Shown: in pieces, positions 41,740 to 53,022 of the stretch
Position numbering within the stretch: position 1 is the stretch's first letter
How the letters are laid out: each line of letters starts with the position of its first letter
From: Diacronema lutheri
Taxonomy: Eukaryota; Haptophyta; Pavlovophyceae; Pavlovales; Pavlovaceae
Assembly: GCA_019448385.1 (NCBI GenBank)
Contig: JAGTXO010000026.1
Location: 126,501-190,500, forward strand
Direction of reading: 5' to 3'
Length of the DNA: 64,000 bases
Translations under genes and position numbers: made by a program
Notes under the pieces: generated by a model
Told to the model about the DNA's origin: nothing
The model's database searches: none
Seen by the model: the letters and a program-made list of their open reading frames with translations, nothing else

Positions 41740-44700
41740 ATGGAGGACGCGCTCGACCGAGCGCTCCGGCTCGCGCTCCAGCTCGCAGGCCGGCCAGTCC
41801 GGCCCGCACCGAGCGCCGCGCCCGACGGCGCGACGGCGCGGCACGTGCTGCTCGGCGGCGCGTGGCGCACGTGGCGCGCGCGTGCGGCCTTCACGCAGCG
41901 CGTTACATGGCGCGGCCGCGCGCCGGCCGAGTGCGTGTGGCGCGCGGATCGCGCGCGCGGCGCGCGTGCGCGCAGGGGCGCGCGCGCGGCCGTGCGCACG
42001 TGGCGCGCGTTCACGCGCCGGCGTGGCTTGCGCGTCGCGGTGCACGGCCTTGCCGTGCGGCTCTTCGAGCAGCGGCTCGGCAAGCGCGCGCTCGGCGGCT
42101 GGTGGCGCGTCGCGGCCGACGCGGGCGCGGCGCGGCTCCGGGCGCGCGTGCGCGCGCGCCTTCGACGCTGGCGCGCAGCCGCCGTCGCGCGCGCGGCTGC
42201 CGCGCGCCGCGCGCCTTGGCCGCGCGCGCGCGCCATGGACCCGCACGATAGCGCTCGCCTTGCCGCTGCGTTTGCGCGTGCACGCGCGTGGCGCGCGCTC
42301 CGCGCGAGCGCGCGCGCGGCGGCGGCGCGCGGCGCACGGCGCGCGGCGCTTGGGACGCGTGCGCGGCGGTGCCTGCTCGACCGTACAATACATCGACGCT
42401 GGCGTTCGCGCGCCGCCGAGCTCGGCGCGCGCTACCGGCTCGGTGCCGCCGCCGCCGCTGCCGCGCGCCGGCGGGTGAAAGGCGGCGCGTGCCGAGCGCT
42501 GCGCGCGCGCGCCGAAGCCGCGCTTGCGGTCGGCGCCGCCGCCCGCGCGATCGGCGAGCTGAGGCAGCGCCGCGCCCTCGCAGCGCTCGCGCGGCCGGTG
42601 CACGCCGCCGGCCTGCGCCGCGTCGCGCCCGCGCTTGTCGTGCTGCGCGAGCGCGCGAAGCGCGCGCAGCGATGGCGGGCGCTGCTTGCCGCCGCCGCCG
42701 CGCACGCCGAGCGCGCGGCGAGCGTGCGCTGCGCGGCAGCGCTCGGCGCGTGCGCATGCGCGGCGCGAGCGCGCATCCTTGCGAAGGCGCGCGTCGAGGC
42801 CGCCGACGCGCGCTGCGCCGAGCTGCGCGCAGCGCGCGCGGCCGGCGCGACGCGCGCGTGGGCGCGCCGAGGCGCGCGGCGCGCGGCCGGCCGGCGGCTC
42901 GCGCGAGCGCACGCGCTGCGCCGCTGGCACGCGCGCGCCGTGCTGCGCACCGCGCGCGCCGCGCTCGCGCGTGCGGCCGCGCGCGCTGCGCGCACGGCCT
43001 CGCGCACGACGATCAGCGTTGGCTGGCGGCTGCAGCTGCTTGCGACGCGCGCGTGGCGGGCGCGCGCGTGCGGCGGCGCAGTCGCGCGATGGTCAATAGC
43101 GTGGGCAGAAGCAGCGCGGCTTGGGCGGTGTGCGCGCCGTGCGGCCATGGCCGCGGCCGTGCGCCGAGCGCGCCGCGAGCGCGTCGCCGCACGTCGCGCA
43201 CTCCGCGCGCTTGCGAACGCCGCTGTGGGGTGCCGCGCGCGGAGTGCCGCGCTCGCCGCCGCGCGCACGGCGCGCGTCTCGCGTCGGTGCGCGCGCGCGC
43301 TGCACAGTCACGCCGAGCGCCGACGCATGGCGCGCGCGGCCGCATGGGTGACCTTCGCCCGCAACCGCGCAGCGTCAGTGCTGCGCGCATGGCACGCCGC
43401 GTGCGGTGTTGGCCCGCGCTATCGGAGGCTGCTCGCGCGCGGCGCGGCCGCGGCCTCGCGAGCCGCGGCAGCCATGCCCCGTTCGCAGGGAGGCGCCGCG
43501 CACGCCAAGGCGGCTGCGCATGAGCTCGACAGCGTGCAGCGGCGGCCCGACAGTGAGCGGCCCGACAGTGAGCGGGCTGACAGTGAGCGGGCTGACAGTG
43601 AGCGGGCTGTGCCGCCAGGCCTGGCCGTACCCGCCGCTCGGCACCCGCCGCCGCGTTGCGCGCCGCCCCCTCCGGCGGCGCGGCGGCTGCTGCTGCTGCG
43701 CCGCTGGCATCGGCGCGCCGCGCGCGTGCACTCACGCGCGCAGCCATCGCTCGCACAGCCGCCATCGCTCGCACAGCCGCCATCGCTCGCACAGCCGCCA
43801 TCGCTCGCACAGCCGCCATCGCTCGTGCACGTGGCGGAGGCGGTGACGGCACTTGCTGCGCAGATCCTGATCGCAGCGACGCACGCATCGCCAATCTCCA
43901 CGTGCACGCACGCGGTCACCCTGGCGAGCGAGGCTGGCACGCGCGCGCCGCTCGGCCCTTCTTCGCCGTCGCGCGCGCGGTCGCCGGAGGTGTGCGGCAA
44001 AAAGGTGTGCGGCAAAGAAATGTGCGGCTCGTATCCGCGCACGTTGGCAGGCGATGCGCCCAGTCAGGCCGCCACGGCTGCGGCCGGGCCCGCGCAGCGC
44101 GTCGGCATGCCCGTGCAGCCATCGCCGTTACGCCACGCGCAGGCCTTGCAGCAGGCCGCCGAACTGTCGGCGCTGCGCACACGGCCACCCAACCTTGCAC
44201 TCTGCGCGCGCATGGGCGCAGCGCCTGCGGGCTGCGCGTCTGGCGGCGGCGAGCGCGAGACGTGCCGCTCAAGTGCGCTGGAGCAGGTGGCGCAGCTTGC
44301 GGCCGGACAGCAGCAGCTCGAGCCGCAGCACTGCACGCAGCGGCGCCGGGTGCACTCGCCGCCGCGGCCGCCGCACGCGCAGGCGCGGCAGGTGCACGCG
44401 CAGGCGACACGCTTGCCGTGCACGACCGCCACTGCGCAGCGCTGGTCGGCCTTTCTCCTGCCTGCGGAGAGCAGCGACACCGCCGCTGCCAAAGTTGGTC
44501 CGGGCAGCGTCGCGCCGTGGCCATGCGAGGCCGATGGCCGGGCAGAGGCGCTCGCCGGCGGGTCCGACCGCTCGGTGGCGTGGCTTGCTCAGATGCAGGT
44601 GGGCATGGATGCGCAGGCTGAGGGCACAGGGCGCGAGAGAGCCCACGAGGCGGGCGGGCGGCAAGATGCGGTGCGGGCGAACACGCATGCAAGCTGCACG

Positions 44701-44988
44701 CCGCGCAGCGCCATGGCCGCTGAGCCCACCCTTGCTACGCCCGAGACAGCGCGCACGAGCGCGCAGCATCGGCCGGCCCCCACGCGCACCATTGCGGGAT
44801 GCGCTCGCCGCTGCGATTTCTCGACGCCCTCCGCGCCGCGCGAGCTCGGCAGCGCCTGCACGGCTCGGACAACCGTCGGCGCATCGCCAATCGCAACGGC
44901 AGAGCTCGCAAAGCCAGCTGGACGCGCACACTTTGCGCGAGAGCTGCACCGGCACGCGGAAGGTGCCCTCGGCCGCTTTCGCGCCTAG
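41740..44988 (+). CDS. Sfi1-like Trp-repeat protein
   Basis: Intronless gene for 1,082 residues. The first 650 residues are an Arg/Ala-rich helix array with a Trp or bulky residue every 25-35 residues in settings such as GGAWRTWRARAAFTQRVTWR, RARAWRALRASARAAAARG, AHALRRWHARAVLRTARAA, SVLRAWHAACGVGPRYRRLL and RRLLLLRRWHRRAARVHSRA. This is the Sfi1 pattern (hydrophobic helix with L-x-x-W-R/K), which binds centrin at centrosomes, basal bodies and contractile fibres. The C-terminal part is low complexity and includes DSERP/DSERA repeats of 15 bp (about 43549-43610) and SLAQPP repeats of 18 bp (about 43741-43830). Extreme GC may have driven Lys to Arg. The call rests on repeat pattern, not on a motif. 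Confidence 0.55.
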   Translation: MEDALDRALRLALQLAGRPVRPAPSAAPDGATARHVLLGGAWRTWRARAAFTQRVTWRGRAPAECVWRADRARGARARRGARAAVRTWRAFTRRRGLRVAVHGLAVRLFEQRLGKRALGGWWRVAADAGAARLRARVRARLRRWRAAAVARAAAARRAPWPRARAMDPHDSARLAAAFARARAWRALRASARAAAARGARRAALGTRARRCLLDRTIHRRWRSRAAELGARYRLGAAAAAAARRRVKGGACRALRARAEAALAVGAAARAIGELRQRRALAALARPVHAAGLRRVAPALVVLRERAKRAQRWRALLAAAAAHAERAASVRCAAALGACACAARARILAKARVEAADARCAELRAARAAGATRAWARRGARRAAGRRLARAHALRRWHARAVLRTARAALARAAARAARTASRTTISVGWRLQLLATRAWRARACGGAVARWSIAWAEAARLGRCARRAAMAAAVRRARRERVAARRALRALANAAVGCRARSAALAAARTARVSRRCARALHSHAERRRMARAAAWVTFARNRAASVLRAWHAACGVGPRYRRLLARGAAAASRAAAAMPRSQGGAAHAKAAAHELDSVQRRPDSERPDSERADSERADSERAVPPGLAVPAARHPPPRCAPPPPAARRLLLLRRWHRRAARVHSRAQPSLAQPPSLAQPPSLAQPPSLAQPPSLVHVAEAVTALAAQILIAATHASPISTCTHAVTLASEAGTRAPLGPSSPSRARSPEVCGKKVCGKEMCGSYPRTLAGDAPSQAATAAAGPAQRVGMPVQPSPLRHAQALQQAAELSALRTRPPNLALCARMGAAPAGCASGGGERETCRSSALEQVAQLAAGQQQLEPQHCTQRRRVHSPPRPPHAQARQVHAQATRLPCTTATAQRWSAFLLPAESSDTAAAKVGPGSVAPWPCEADGRAEALAGGSDRSVAWLAQMQVGMDAQAEGTGRERAHEAGGRQDAVRANTHASCTPRSAMAAEPTLATPETARTSAQHRPAPTRTIAGCARRCDFSTPSAPRELGSACTARTTVGASPIATAELAKPAGRAHFARELHRHAEGALGRFRA

Positions 44989-45096
44989 GCACTCAGTCTT
45001 CCTCCTCACAGGGCTGTTGAGGAGCTCACGGAGGGGGACAGGAAGAGCGCGGTGAAGGAGCCTCCTCGCCTTTCATCCCCTCGCGGCCTCGCCTCA

Positions 45097-45837
45097 TCAC
45101 TCGTTTTCTTCAGAATCTTGCCCCTCACCCTCGTCCGCGTCAGCGCCTGCCTCCGCCTCCTCGCTCTCGGCGTCGGCTTCGTCCTCCGCTTCGTTCTCGG
45201 CAGCGACGCTCGCGTCGTCTTCGTCTGCCTCCGCGGCCTCAGCCCCCTCTGCCCGCTCCTCCGCCTCGTCGGCGTCCGCCTCCTCGTCGGCCGGCGCGTC
45301 CGCGCCAGCGGCCTCGGCCAAGGCCTCCTCCTCAACGGGCGCAGGCGTGAGCTTGGGCTTCGCGAGCGCGGCCATCCGCGCAATGCGCGCCTTGCGCGCG
45401 GCGTCCACCGCCCGTGCCGAGCCCGACGGCGAGGGCGCCGCAACCTTTGACTTGCCAGCCTTGGAGCGCTGTGCGGTTTGCCCTGCGCCCGCCGCCTCGC
45501 CGCCGCCCGTGACAGTGGCGAGGAGCTCGCGCGCTCTCGCGCTGAGCTTGACGAGCGTCGCCGGCCTGATCCAATCGTTGAGCACGAACGGCTCGCCAAG
45601 GTTGATCAGCATGAGCACCGCCGAGAGGCCGCCGAGCGCACCGAGCTCGGCGAGCGCGAGTTGAACGGGCGAGAGCGGCGGCGCAGCCGTGGCGGCGGCC
45701 TGGCCGGCCGCGCCCATAGCCTCTCGCGCCCGCTGCGAGAAGGGCAGCGGTGCCTCCCCGTTGGGCGTCCACTTCACCTCGATCGCGCGCGCGAGGCCCG
45801 CGATCGCGAGCACGAGCGCCAACACGAGTGATCGCAT
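45097..45837 (-). CDS. Secretory-pathway membrane protein with acidic tail
   Basis: A 246-residue single-exon protein. It starts with a signal peptide (MRSLVLALVLAIAGLARA), has a lumenal segment (EVKWTPNGEAPLPFSQRA), one membrane helix (LGALGGLSAVLMLINLGEPF), a basic stretch and a C-terminal tail of about 75 residues that is almost all Glu, Asp and Ala. No family is recognised. The layout recalls ER proteins with calcium-binding acidic ends. An upstream ATG would add nine residues. It is divergent from the Sec1/Munc18 gene with 178 bp between. Confidence 0.6.
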   Translation of the reverse strand: MRSLVLALVLAIAGLARAIEVKWTPNGEAPLPFSQRAREAMGAAGQAAATAAPPLSPVQLALAELGALGGLSAVLMLINLGEPFVLNDWIRPATLVKLSARARELLATVTGGGEAAGAGQTAQRSKAGKSKVAAPSPSGSARAVDAARKARIARMAALAKPKLTPAPVEEEALAEAAGADAPADEEADADEAEERAEGAEAAEADEDDASVAAENEAEDEADAESEEAEAGADADEGEGQDSEENE

Positions 45838-46015
45838 GCCACCCACCACCTGCAGCCACACGAGAGCGAGGCTCTTTTAAGACTTTTTCCCGGGGTGGCG
45901 GCGGCCTCCTTTCTTCTGGTCGGCGATTCAGGGGTACGAGCGGCTCGCGTCGCCCGTGAGCTCGCCGGCGCAGGGGCCGCGCGCGTCACACGTTGGCTGG
46001 CAGCTGCACGACACT
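45838..46015. promoter_or_regulatory. Shared promoter region, acidic ER protein/Sec1
   Basis: One hundred and seventy-eight bases between divergent start codons. It holds a GCTCTTTTAAGACTTTTTCC string (45868-45888) that resembles the TTTTAAA cores near other gene starts here. Confidence 0.35.
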
Positions 46016-48169
46016 ATGCGCGGCCTGCGCGAGCAGACGCGCTCGCGCATGCTCGAGGTCTTCCGCTCGCTCCACATCCACGACCCGGGCGGCGTGCTGC
46101 TGTGCGACAAGCTCGCGCTGCGCGCGGTCAGCTGCGCGTGCCGCGTGTCCGAGATCATGGAGGAGGGGATCACGCTGGTCGAATCGCTCGACATCAAGCG
46201 CCAACCCATCCGCGAGTTCGCCGCGGTCTACCTCATCACGCCGACCGTCGCCGCGGTGAACATGATGCTCGCCGATTTTGCCGACCCAAGGAACCCGGCG
46301 TACGGCGACGTGCACATCCTGTTCACGTCGCACCTGCCGGACGCGCTGCTCGCCAAGGTGAAGACGTCGCCGATCGTCGGGCGCGTCAAAACCTTCCGCG
46401 AGCTCAACTTTGAGTACCTCGCGATCGAGTCGGGCGCGTTCACGCTCGACGCGCCGGACGCCCTCGCGTCTGTCTTCTCGCCGTCGTCGACGGCGGCCGT
46501 GCCCGAGCAGCACAAGGCGGCGGCGCAGCTGAGCACGCTCTTCGCCATGTACGGCGAGATGCCCTACGTCCGCTTCGCCGCCAAGGGCCACCCGTCCTCC
46601 TCGTCGTTCGCGTACATCGTGCAGGAGAAGCTCGAACGGCTCGGGCAGGCGTCGGGCTGCTTTGCGCGCGCGGGCACGCGCTCGACGGACCGGCCGACGC
46701 TGCTGATCGTCGACCGGACGATCGACACGCTCGCCCCGCTCCTCCACGAGTACTCGTACCAGGCGATGATCCACGACCTTCTCCCCATCGCCGACGGCGA
46801 GCGGTATGCGTACCGTTACACGTCCAACCGCGGCGAGGAGCTGCGCAAGGACGTGCTGCTCAACGAGACGGACCCGCTGTGGCCGACACTGCGGCACATG
46901 CACATCGCCGACGCCATCGAGTACCTCACGACCAACTTCAACCAGTTCCTCGCCGCCAACCAGTCGGCGACCAAGCTCGGGAAGAAGGGGGGCGAGGTGG
47001 GTTTGCGCGAGATGAGCGAAGCGTTGCGCGGCATGCCGCAGTACCAGGAGGAGATGGCGCGCTACTCGCTGCACATCTCGCTCACGCGCGAGCTGATGGC
47101 GCGCTTCAAGACCAACCAGCTTGAGGCCGTCTCCACCCTCGAGCAGAACATGGCGCTCGGCGAGGACTCAGACGGTCCGGGCTCGCACGATGGCGCCCTG
47201 GCGCGATGGCGCCCTGGCGCGATGGCGCCCTGGCGCGATGGCGTGTTCCTCCTCGAGATGCCGCGTCGCGCCGCACCGCCGCACCGCGCGCCGCACCGCG
47301 CTCACCGCCGCCGGCGCGGCCGCCTTCCCCATCGCCGCCCCCCTCCGCCGCGTCCGCCGCATCGGCCGCGCAGGCAAGGAGGTGAAGGGCACCAAGCTCG
47401 TCGAGCAGCTCATCGAGATGGTGCGGCGGGACGTGTCGCCGCAGGACAAGATGCGCCTCTTGATGATCTACATCATCTCGCAGGAGGGGATCAGGGATGA
47501 CGACAGGCGCAGGCTGATGGACGCGGCGGGGCTCTCGCCCGATGACCAGGCGGCCATCGTGAACCTCTTCTACCTCGGTGTCACGCTCTCGCGCGGCGCG
47601 AGCAAGGCGACAGCCTCTCGCCGCAAGACGGCTGGTGGTGCCAAGGGCAGCGACGCTGCGAGCTACGATCTCTCGCGCTACACGCCGGTCCTCAAGCGCC
47701 TCGTCGAGGACGTGCTCACCAACGCCGCGCCGCTTGCCGCCTTCCCGTATGTGAAGGACCGGCCGGCGAGCGCGGCGAGCGCCGGCGCGGGCGCGACAAT
47801 CTCGCCCGCCGACGTGTCGCTCGACGCTGCGCGCAGGCCTGGCGCGCAGCCCGAGCCGAGCTGGGCGACGCGCGGCCGCTCGAAGAAGGAGGACGCGTCG
47901 ACGGCGGGGCCGCGGCTCGTCGTCTTTGTGCTCGGCGGTGCAACCTACTCTGAGCTTAAGTGCTGCTACGAGTTGGCAAAGGTGCGCGTGCGCGTGGAGC
48001 GCTGCGCGCGGCGCGCGGCACGCGCGCCGACGTGTCGCCGCGACCGCGCGCCGCGCGTGCACAGGCGCACCAGCGAGAGGTCGTCGCAGGCTCGACGTCG
48101 ATGCTCACACCCTACCAGTTCATCCACGACCTGAAGCGCTTCAAGAAGCTCGACCCCTTTGCCGACTAG
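46016..48169 (+). CDS. Sec1/Munc18 family protein
   Basis: Exons 46016-47174, 47374-47981 and 48065-48169 encode 623 residues, the family's usual size. The start MRGLREQTRSRMLEVFRSL aligns with the SM-protein N-terminus. Domain blocks are LLCDKLALRAVSCACRVSEI, REFAAVYLITPTVAAVNMML, RPTLLIVDRTIDTLAPLLHE, YQAMIHDLLPI, LLMIYIISQEGI and the C-terminal LVVFVLGGATYSELKCCYEL with AHQREVVAGSTSMLTPYQFI. SM proteins clasp syntaxins and SNARE bundles during membrane fusion. The sequence is closest to the Sec1/Munc18/KEULE branch (plasma membrane) rather than Vps45, Sly1 or Vps33. That is a judgement by eye. Both introns are GT-AG. The first carries a 16-bp minisatellite. Confidence 0.9.
47189..47243. 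repeat. 16-bp minisatellite in Sec1/Munc18 intron 1
   Basis: About 3.5 head-to-tail copies of CGATGGCGCCCTGGCG, identical to each other. Confidence 0.85.
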
Positions 48170-48264
48170 GCGGGCGGAGGCGCATCGGTGCGTACACTGT
48201 TGCGTCAGTCGTGACTGACTCGTGCGCTGAACATGACCTAAAAAGACGCTTTGAGGAGGGTTGG

Positions 48265-49225
<961 letters not shown>

Positions 49226-49238
49226 TCACTTTTCCAGC

Positions 49239-51033
49239 ATGTCGGTGACCACGCAAGCGGGGCTGTGGGAGCGCATCGTCCGGCAGGCGACGCCGCTGCT
49301 CGGCTGGGTGTGCGTCGACCGTTTCGAGGTGTTCGCAGCCATGCACATTGCGAGGCTGCTGCCGTTCGCGCTGCACATCGCGTGGCTGCGTCGCCTCCTT
49401 CTCGCGATGTGCATCACGGAGCTCGTCGAGCAGTCGGAGCGGGACACCAAGCAGCTCGAGGAGCATGCCAGCCGGCTGCCCGCCTACGACGTCAGGTGTT
49501 TGATCACGTCCGCTGCGGCGCGCGCCGCGCGCGACCCGAACGCACGCTCATGCGCGCGCGCGCGCGCCCCCGCTCGCCGCGCGGCAGCCTCGAGACGGCG
49601 AGCCGGCTGCGCACGGCCTTTGCGTTCGCGCTCGGGCGCCACGAGCGGCCGTGGCTCACGCGCGGCCTGCCGCACCTCGGGCACGTGCTGCTGCAAGCGC
49701 CGGCGGGCGCGCACGTCGCCCAGCGGCAGCTGCTGCTCCGGCTCGCGTCGGAGTTCGGCCTTCGCGTCATCGTCTTTGACAGGCAGCGCTCGCACGTCGG
49801 TCGCTGGCTGCGCGCGCAGCTGACGGAGCGGCAGCGGCTGCCATGCGCGATCGTCAGCTCGGCACTCTCCGTGCTCGCGCCCGGCTACGAGGACCGTCTC
49901 GAGCTCGACGCCGCGCTCGCCCTCGCGACGCACGGCGGCATGCCCACTCTCCTCGTGTTGAGCGATGCGCACCGTCTCGCGTCGCACCGCACCGTCTGGC
50001 CGCACGTCGAGCGGCTGCTCGCTGAGCTGCGCGCGCGCAATCTGCCCGTCGTGGTCGTCGGCACGACCATCGCCGAGGCCGGCGCGCGGGACGGCTTGGT
50101 GGCGCGCGCGCTCGGCGCGCCCGCACGCGACGACGACGGCGGCGCGGACGCGTTCGCAGCCGACCTCGGCGATGGTCGTGCGCAGCAGCAGCGCGGCGAC
50201 GCGGCACTCGACTCGTCGCTCTTGCTCGGCAGCGGCGGCGAGGATGATGGTGCCGGCGATGACGGCGACGGGAGTGGCGAGGGGGAGGGCGAGAGCGGCG
50301 GCGAGGGCGGGGAGGAGGCGAACGATGGCGGCAGCGATGGCGGCAGCGATGGCGGTGAGTTTGGCGCGCACGGCACAGCCGCTGCCGACGCGCGCGCGCG
50401 CGACGGCGCGGACGCGGCCGCCCCGCGCCGCTCGCGCGCTGTGGCCGCGACGAGCGCGCGCGCGACGACGGCGACGTCCACGCGCCGCGCCGCGCTGGGC
50501 GTCTCGCCGTGTGAGCCCAGTGAGCTCAGTGAGTGTGCGCACGGCGAGTGTCCGTTTGCCGCGGTCGTCCAACTGAAACAGCCGTTGTCGAGCAAACGGG
50601 CGGCGTGGCTGGCGCAGATGCGGCGCGATGAGCTGGCGCTGCGCGCTGAGGGGCGGCTGCGCGCTCTCTCGCGGCTGTGCGAGCGCCACGGCCTGCCCGT
50701 CGACATACGAGCGCTCGAGGCGCGCGGCGTGCCGGCCGTGTCCGTGTCTCGCGCAGACGACGCGCGCGAGCACGGCGCGGGTGCGGGGGTGGGCGGGCGG
50801 TGCACGATCGAGAGCGAGGACGAGATGCTGCACGTGCTCGCGTGGGCTGTGGGCGATTTCCTGCTCAACGAGCCGGCAGCAGCAGCCGCGTCCACAGCAG
50901 CAGCAGCGGTGCCCCCCACCCAGCTTAGCACGAATCACCAGCAGCCCGCGCGGGCCGGGCGGCACCTGACGCACGCGCCGCCGCTCGCGCCGGCAGCCGC
51001 GCAGAGCGCGCAGGCCCCAGCGCATGCGTACGT

Positions 51034-51077
<44 letters not shown>

Positions 51078-52956
51078 GCGCAGCGGCCCAAGCACCGCGC
51101 ACGCTCGACGGGCGCGGCCGAGGGGCTCACGGCGGCAACGGCACGCGACACGGCGCGCCGCGTCGCGTGCGCGCGCGCGCATCGGGCGCGGCGGCGGCTG
51201 TGGCAGCGGCGGCGCGCGCGCGCGAGGGCGAGGCGAGCGATGGCGATGGCGGCGACGAGCATGGCCACAGCCACGCCCTCGTGCCGCGCGGCGCGCAGCC
51301 GCTCGCCGCCGCCGCGGCCGACGGCTGCGGCGGCGCGGCGCGCGCGCGCGCGCGCGGGCCGGACGCGCCGCCCACGCCGCGGCTCGTGCTCACGGCGGCC
51401 AATTTGAGCGCGGGCGTGAGCGCTGCCAAATGCGCCGCGCGCCCGCACGTGCGCAGCGCCGTGCGCGTGCACGGCGCCAACCGCTTCGAGGAGGCGCTCG
51501 TCCTCTCGTGCGTCGTGCCGCCCGACGAGATCGGCGTGAGCTGGGAGGATGTGGGCACGCTGCACGAGGCGAAGGCGGCGCTGCGCGAGGTGGTCTCGCT
51601 GCCCCTCTCGAGACCCGAGCTCTTCTGCCGCGGCAACCTGACGAATCCCACCAAGGGCGTCCTCCTCTTCGGACCGCCCGGCACGGGCAAGACGCTGCTC
51701 GCAAAGGCCGTCGCGTCAGAGGCGCGAGCCACCTTCATGCAGGTACGACCGCGCGTGCGTTCCGGGCTCGGCACGCGCGCCGCGCTCGCGCCTCAGATGC
51801 GGCACCCGCTTCGCCCCCTTCCCCCTCCCTTGCCCCCACCCTCTCTCTCACAAGCAACCCACCCCGTGCGGCTGAATGTGCAGGTGACGTTGAGTGCGGT
51901 TGTGTCCAAGTGGCTCGGTGAGAGCAACAAGTACGTGCGCGCGCTCTTCTCCCTCGCTGCGCGCATGCAGCCCACCGTCATCTTCATCGACGAGGTGCGA
52001 CGCTGCGCGCCCGCCCGCGCGCCGCGCGCCGCGCGCCCGCCCGCGCGCCCGCCCGCCCGCCCGCCCGCCCGCCCGCCCGCCCGCCCGCCGCGCGCCCGCC
52101 CGCCCGCCCGCCCGCCCGCGCGCCGCGCGCTCGGTGCGCACGCGCGCGCGTGCGGCCGGCCGTAGTCACGGCTTGGCGTGCGGCCGGCCGTAGTCACGGC
52201 TTGGCGTGCGGCCGTCCGTAGTCACGGCTTGGCGTGCGGCCGGCCGTAGTCACGGCTTGGCGTGCGGCCGGCCGTAGTCACGGCTTGGCGTGCGGCCGGC
52301 CGTAGTCACGGCTTGGCGTGCGGCCGTCCGGCGCTGCGGCGGTGGAACAGGTGGACGCGATGCTGCACGCGCGCGGCAAGGCGGACGAGCAGGGCGCGGC
52401 GCGCGAGCTCAAGACGGAGTTCATGCTGCACTGGGACGGCCTGCGCAGCAAAGTGGGCGAGCGCATCGTCGTGCTCGCAGCTACCAACCGCCCGGCCGAC
52501 CTTGACGAAGCCGTGCTGCGCAGGATGCCGCGCCGGATTTTCGTCCCGCTGCCTGACCGCCAGTCGCGCGAGCAGATTCTGCGCCTCATCCTCCGCGACG
52601 AGGAGCTCGAGAACGGCTTTGCCCTCGAGCAGCTCGCCGCCAAGACCGACGGGTACTCGGGCTCGGACCTCAAGGCGCTCTGCGTACGTGCGGCGCACGA
52701 GCCGATCCGCGAGCTCATCCGCGCGGAGGAGGCGGACGGCGCCGCGCCAGGCGCGCTCACGCCGGGCGGCGCGCCGGCGCTGCGGCCGGTGCGGCTCTCC
52801 GACTTCTTCCGCGCCGGCTCGGCGAGCGGCGAGCTCGTGATCTCGGCGAGCGTCTCCGCGCAGTCGGCGGCGAGCGAGGAGCTCGCCCGATGGAACGAGC
52901 GGTACGGCGAGAGCCAGGGACGCGCGCCCACGCTTTCGTTGAGCTACTACACGTGA
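49239..52956 (+). CDS. Large Msp1/ATAD1-like AAA ATPase
   Basis: Exons 49239-49495, 49588-51742, 51884-51994 and 52351-52956 give 1,042 residues. The N-terminal half contains a degenerate P-loop-like domain (HVLLQAPAGAHVAQRQLLLR) with a second strand LPVVVVGTT, as in the large plant AAA proteins of this clade. A long acidic, Gly/Ala/Pro-rich linker follows. The AAA domain has IGVSWEDVGTLHEAKAALRE, Walker A GPPGTGKTLLAKA, pore loop region SAVVSKWLGESNKYVRAL, Walker B VIFIDEVDAML, sensor 1 VLAATNRPADLDEAVLRR and second-region LPDRQSREQILRLIL. These proteins extract mislocalised tail-anchored proteins from outer membranes. Intron 3 (356 nt) is built of CCCG runs and a 28-bp array. A 14-Pro run lies near residue 585. 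Confidence 0.88.
52029..52130. repeat. GCCC/CCCG tetranucleotide run in AAA ATPase intron 3
   Basis: Repeated CCCG units with a few CGCGCG interruptions fill most of these 100 bases. Confidence 0.8.
52151..52330. repeat. 28-bp tandem repeat, 6.4 copies, in AAA ATPase intron 3
   Basis: Units begin at 52151, 52179, 52207, 52235, 52263, 52291 and (partial) 52319. The unit contains TGCGGCCGGCCGTAGTCACG then GCTTGGCG. Copies differ only at GGCCG/GTCCG. It ends 20 bases before the acceptor. Confidence 0.9.
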
Positions 52957-53022
52957 AAAAAAAGAAGAAAAAAAAAAGGGGGGGGGGGCCTGGGGGGGGG
53001 GGGGGGGGGGGGATGGATAAAG
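52957..53022. repeat. A tract then G tract between convergent stops
   Basis: Directly after the AAA ATPase stop there are about 18 A-rich bases, then two G tracts (52979-52987 and about 52992-53011). Convergent gene ends only 66 bp apart share this segment. The A-rich part resembles a processed poly(A) but could be a 3' element. Confidence 0.6.

Noticed and set aside
42288-43523. Other open frames over the Sfi1-like gene on both strands
   Set aside because: All are Arg/Ala shadows in DNA of extreme GC content; only one frame has periodic Trp.
52151-52330. CRISPR-like array
   Set aside because: The 28-bp units follow each other without spacers, in an intron of a eukaryotic gene.
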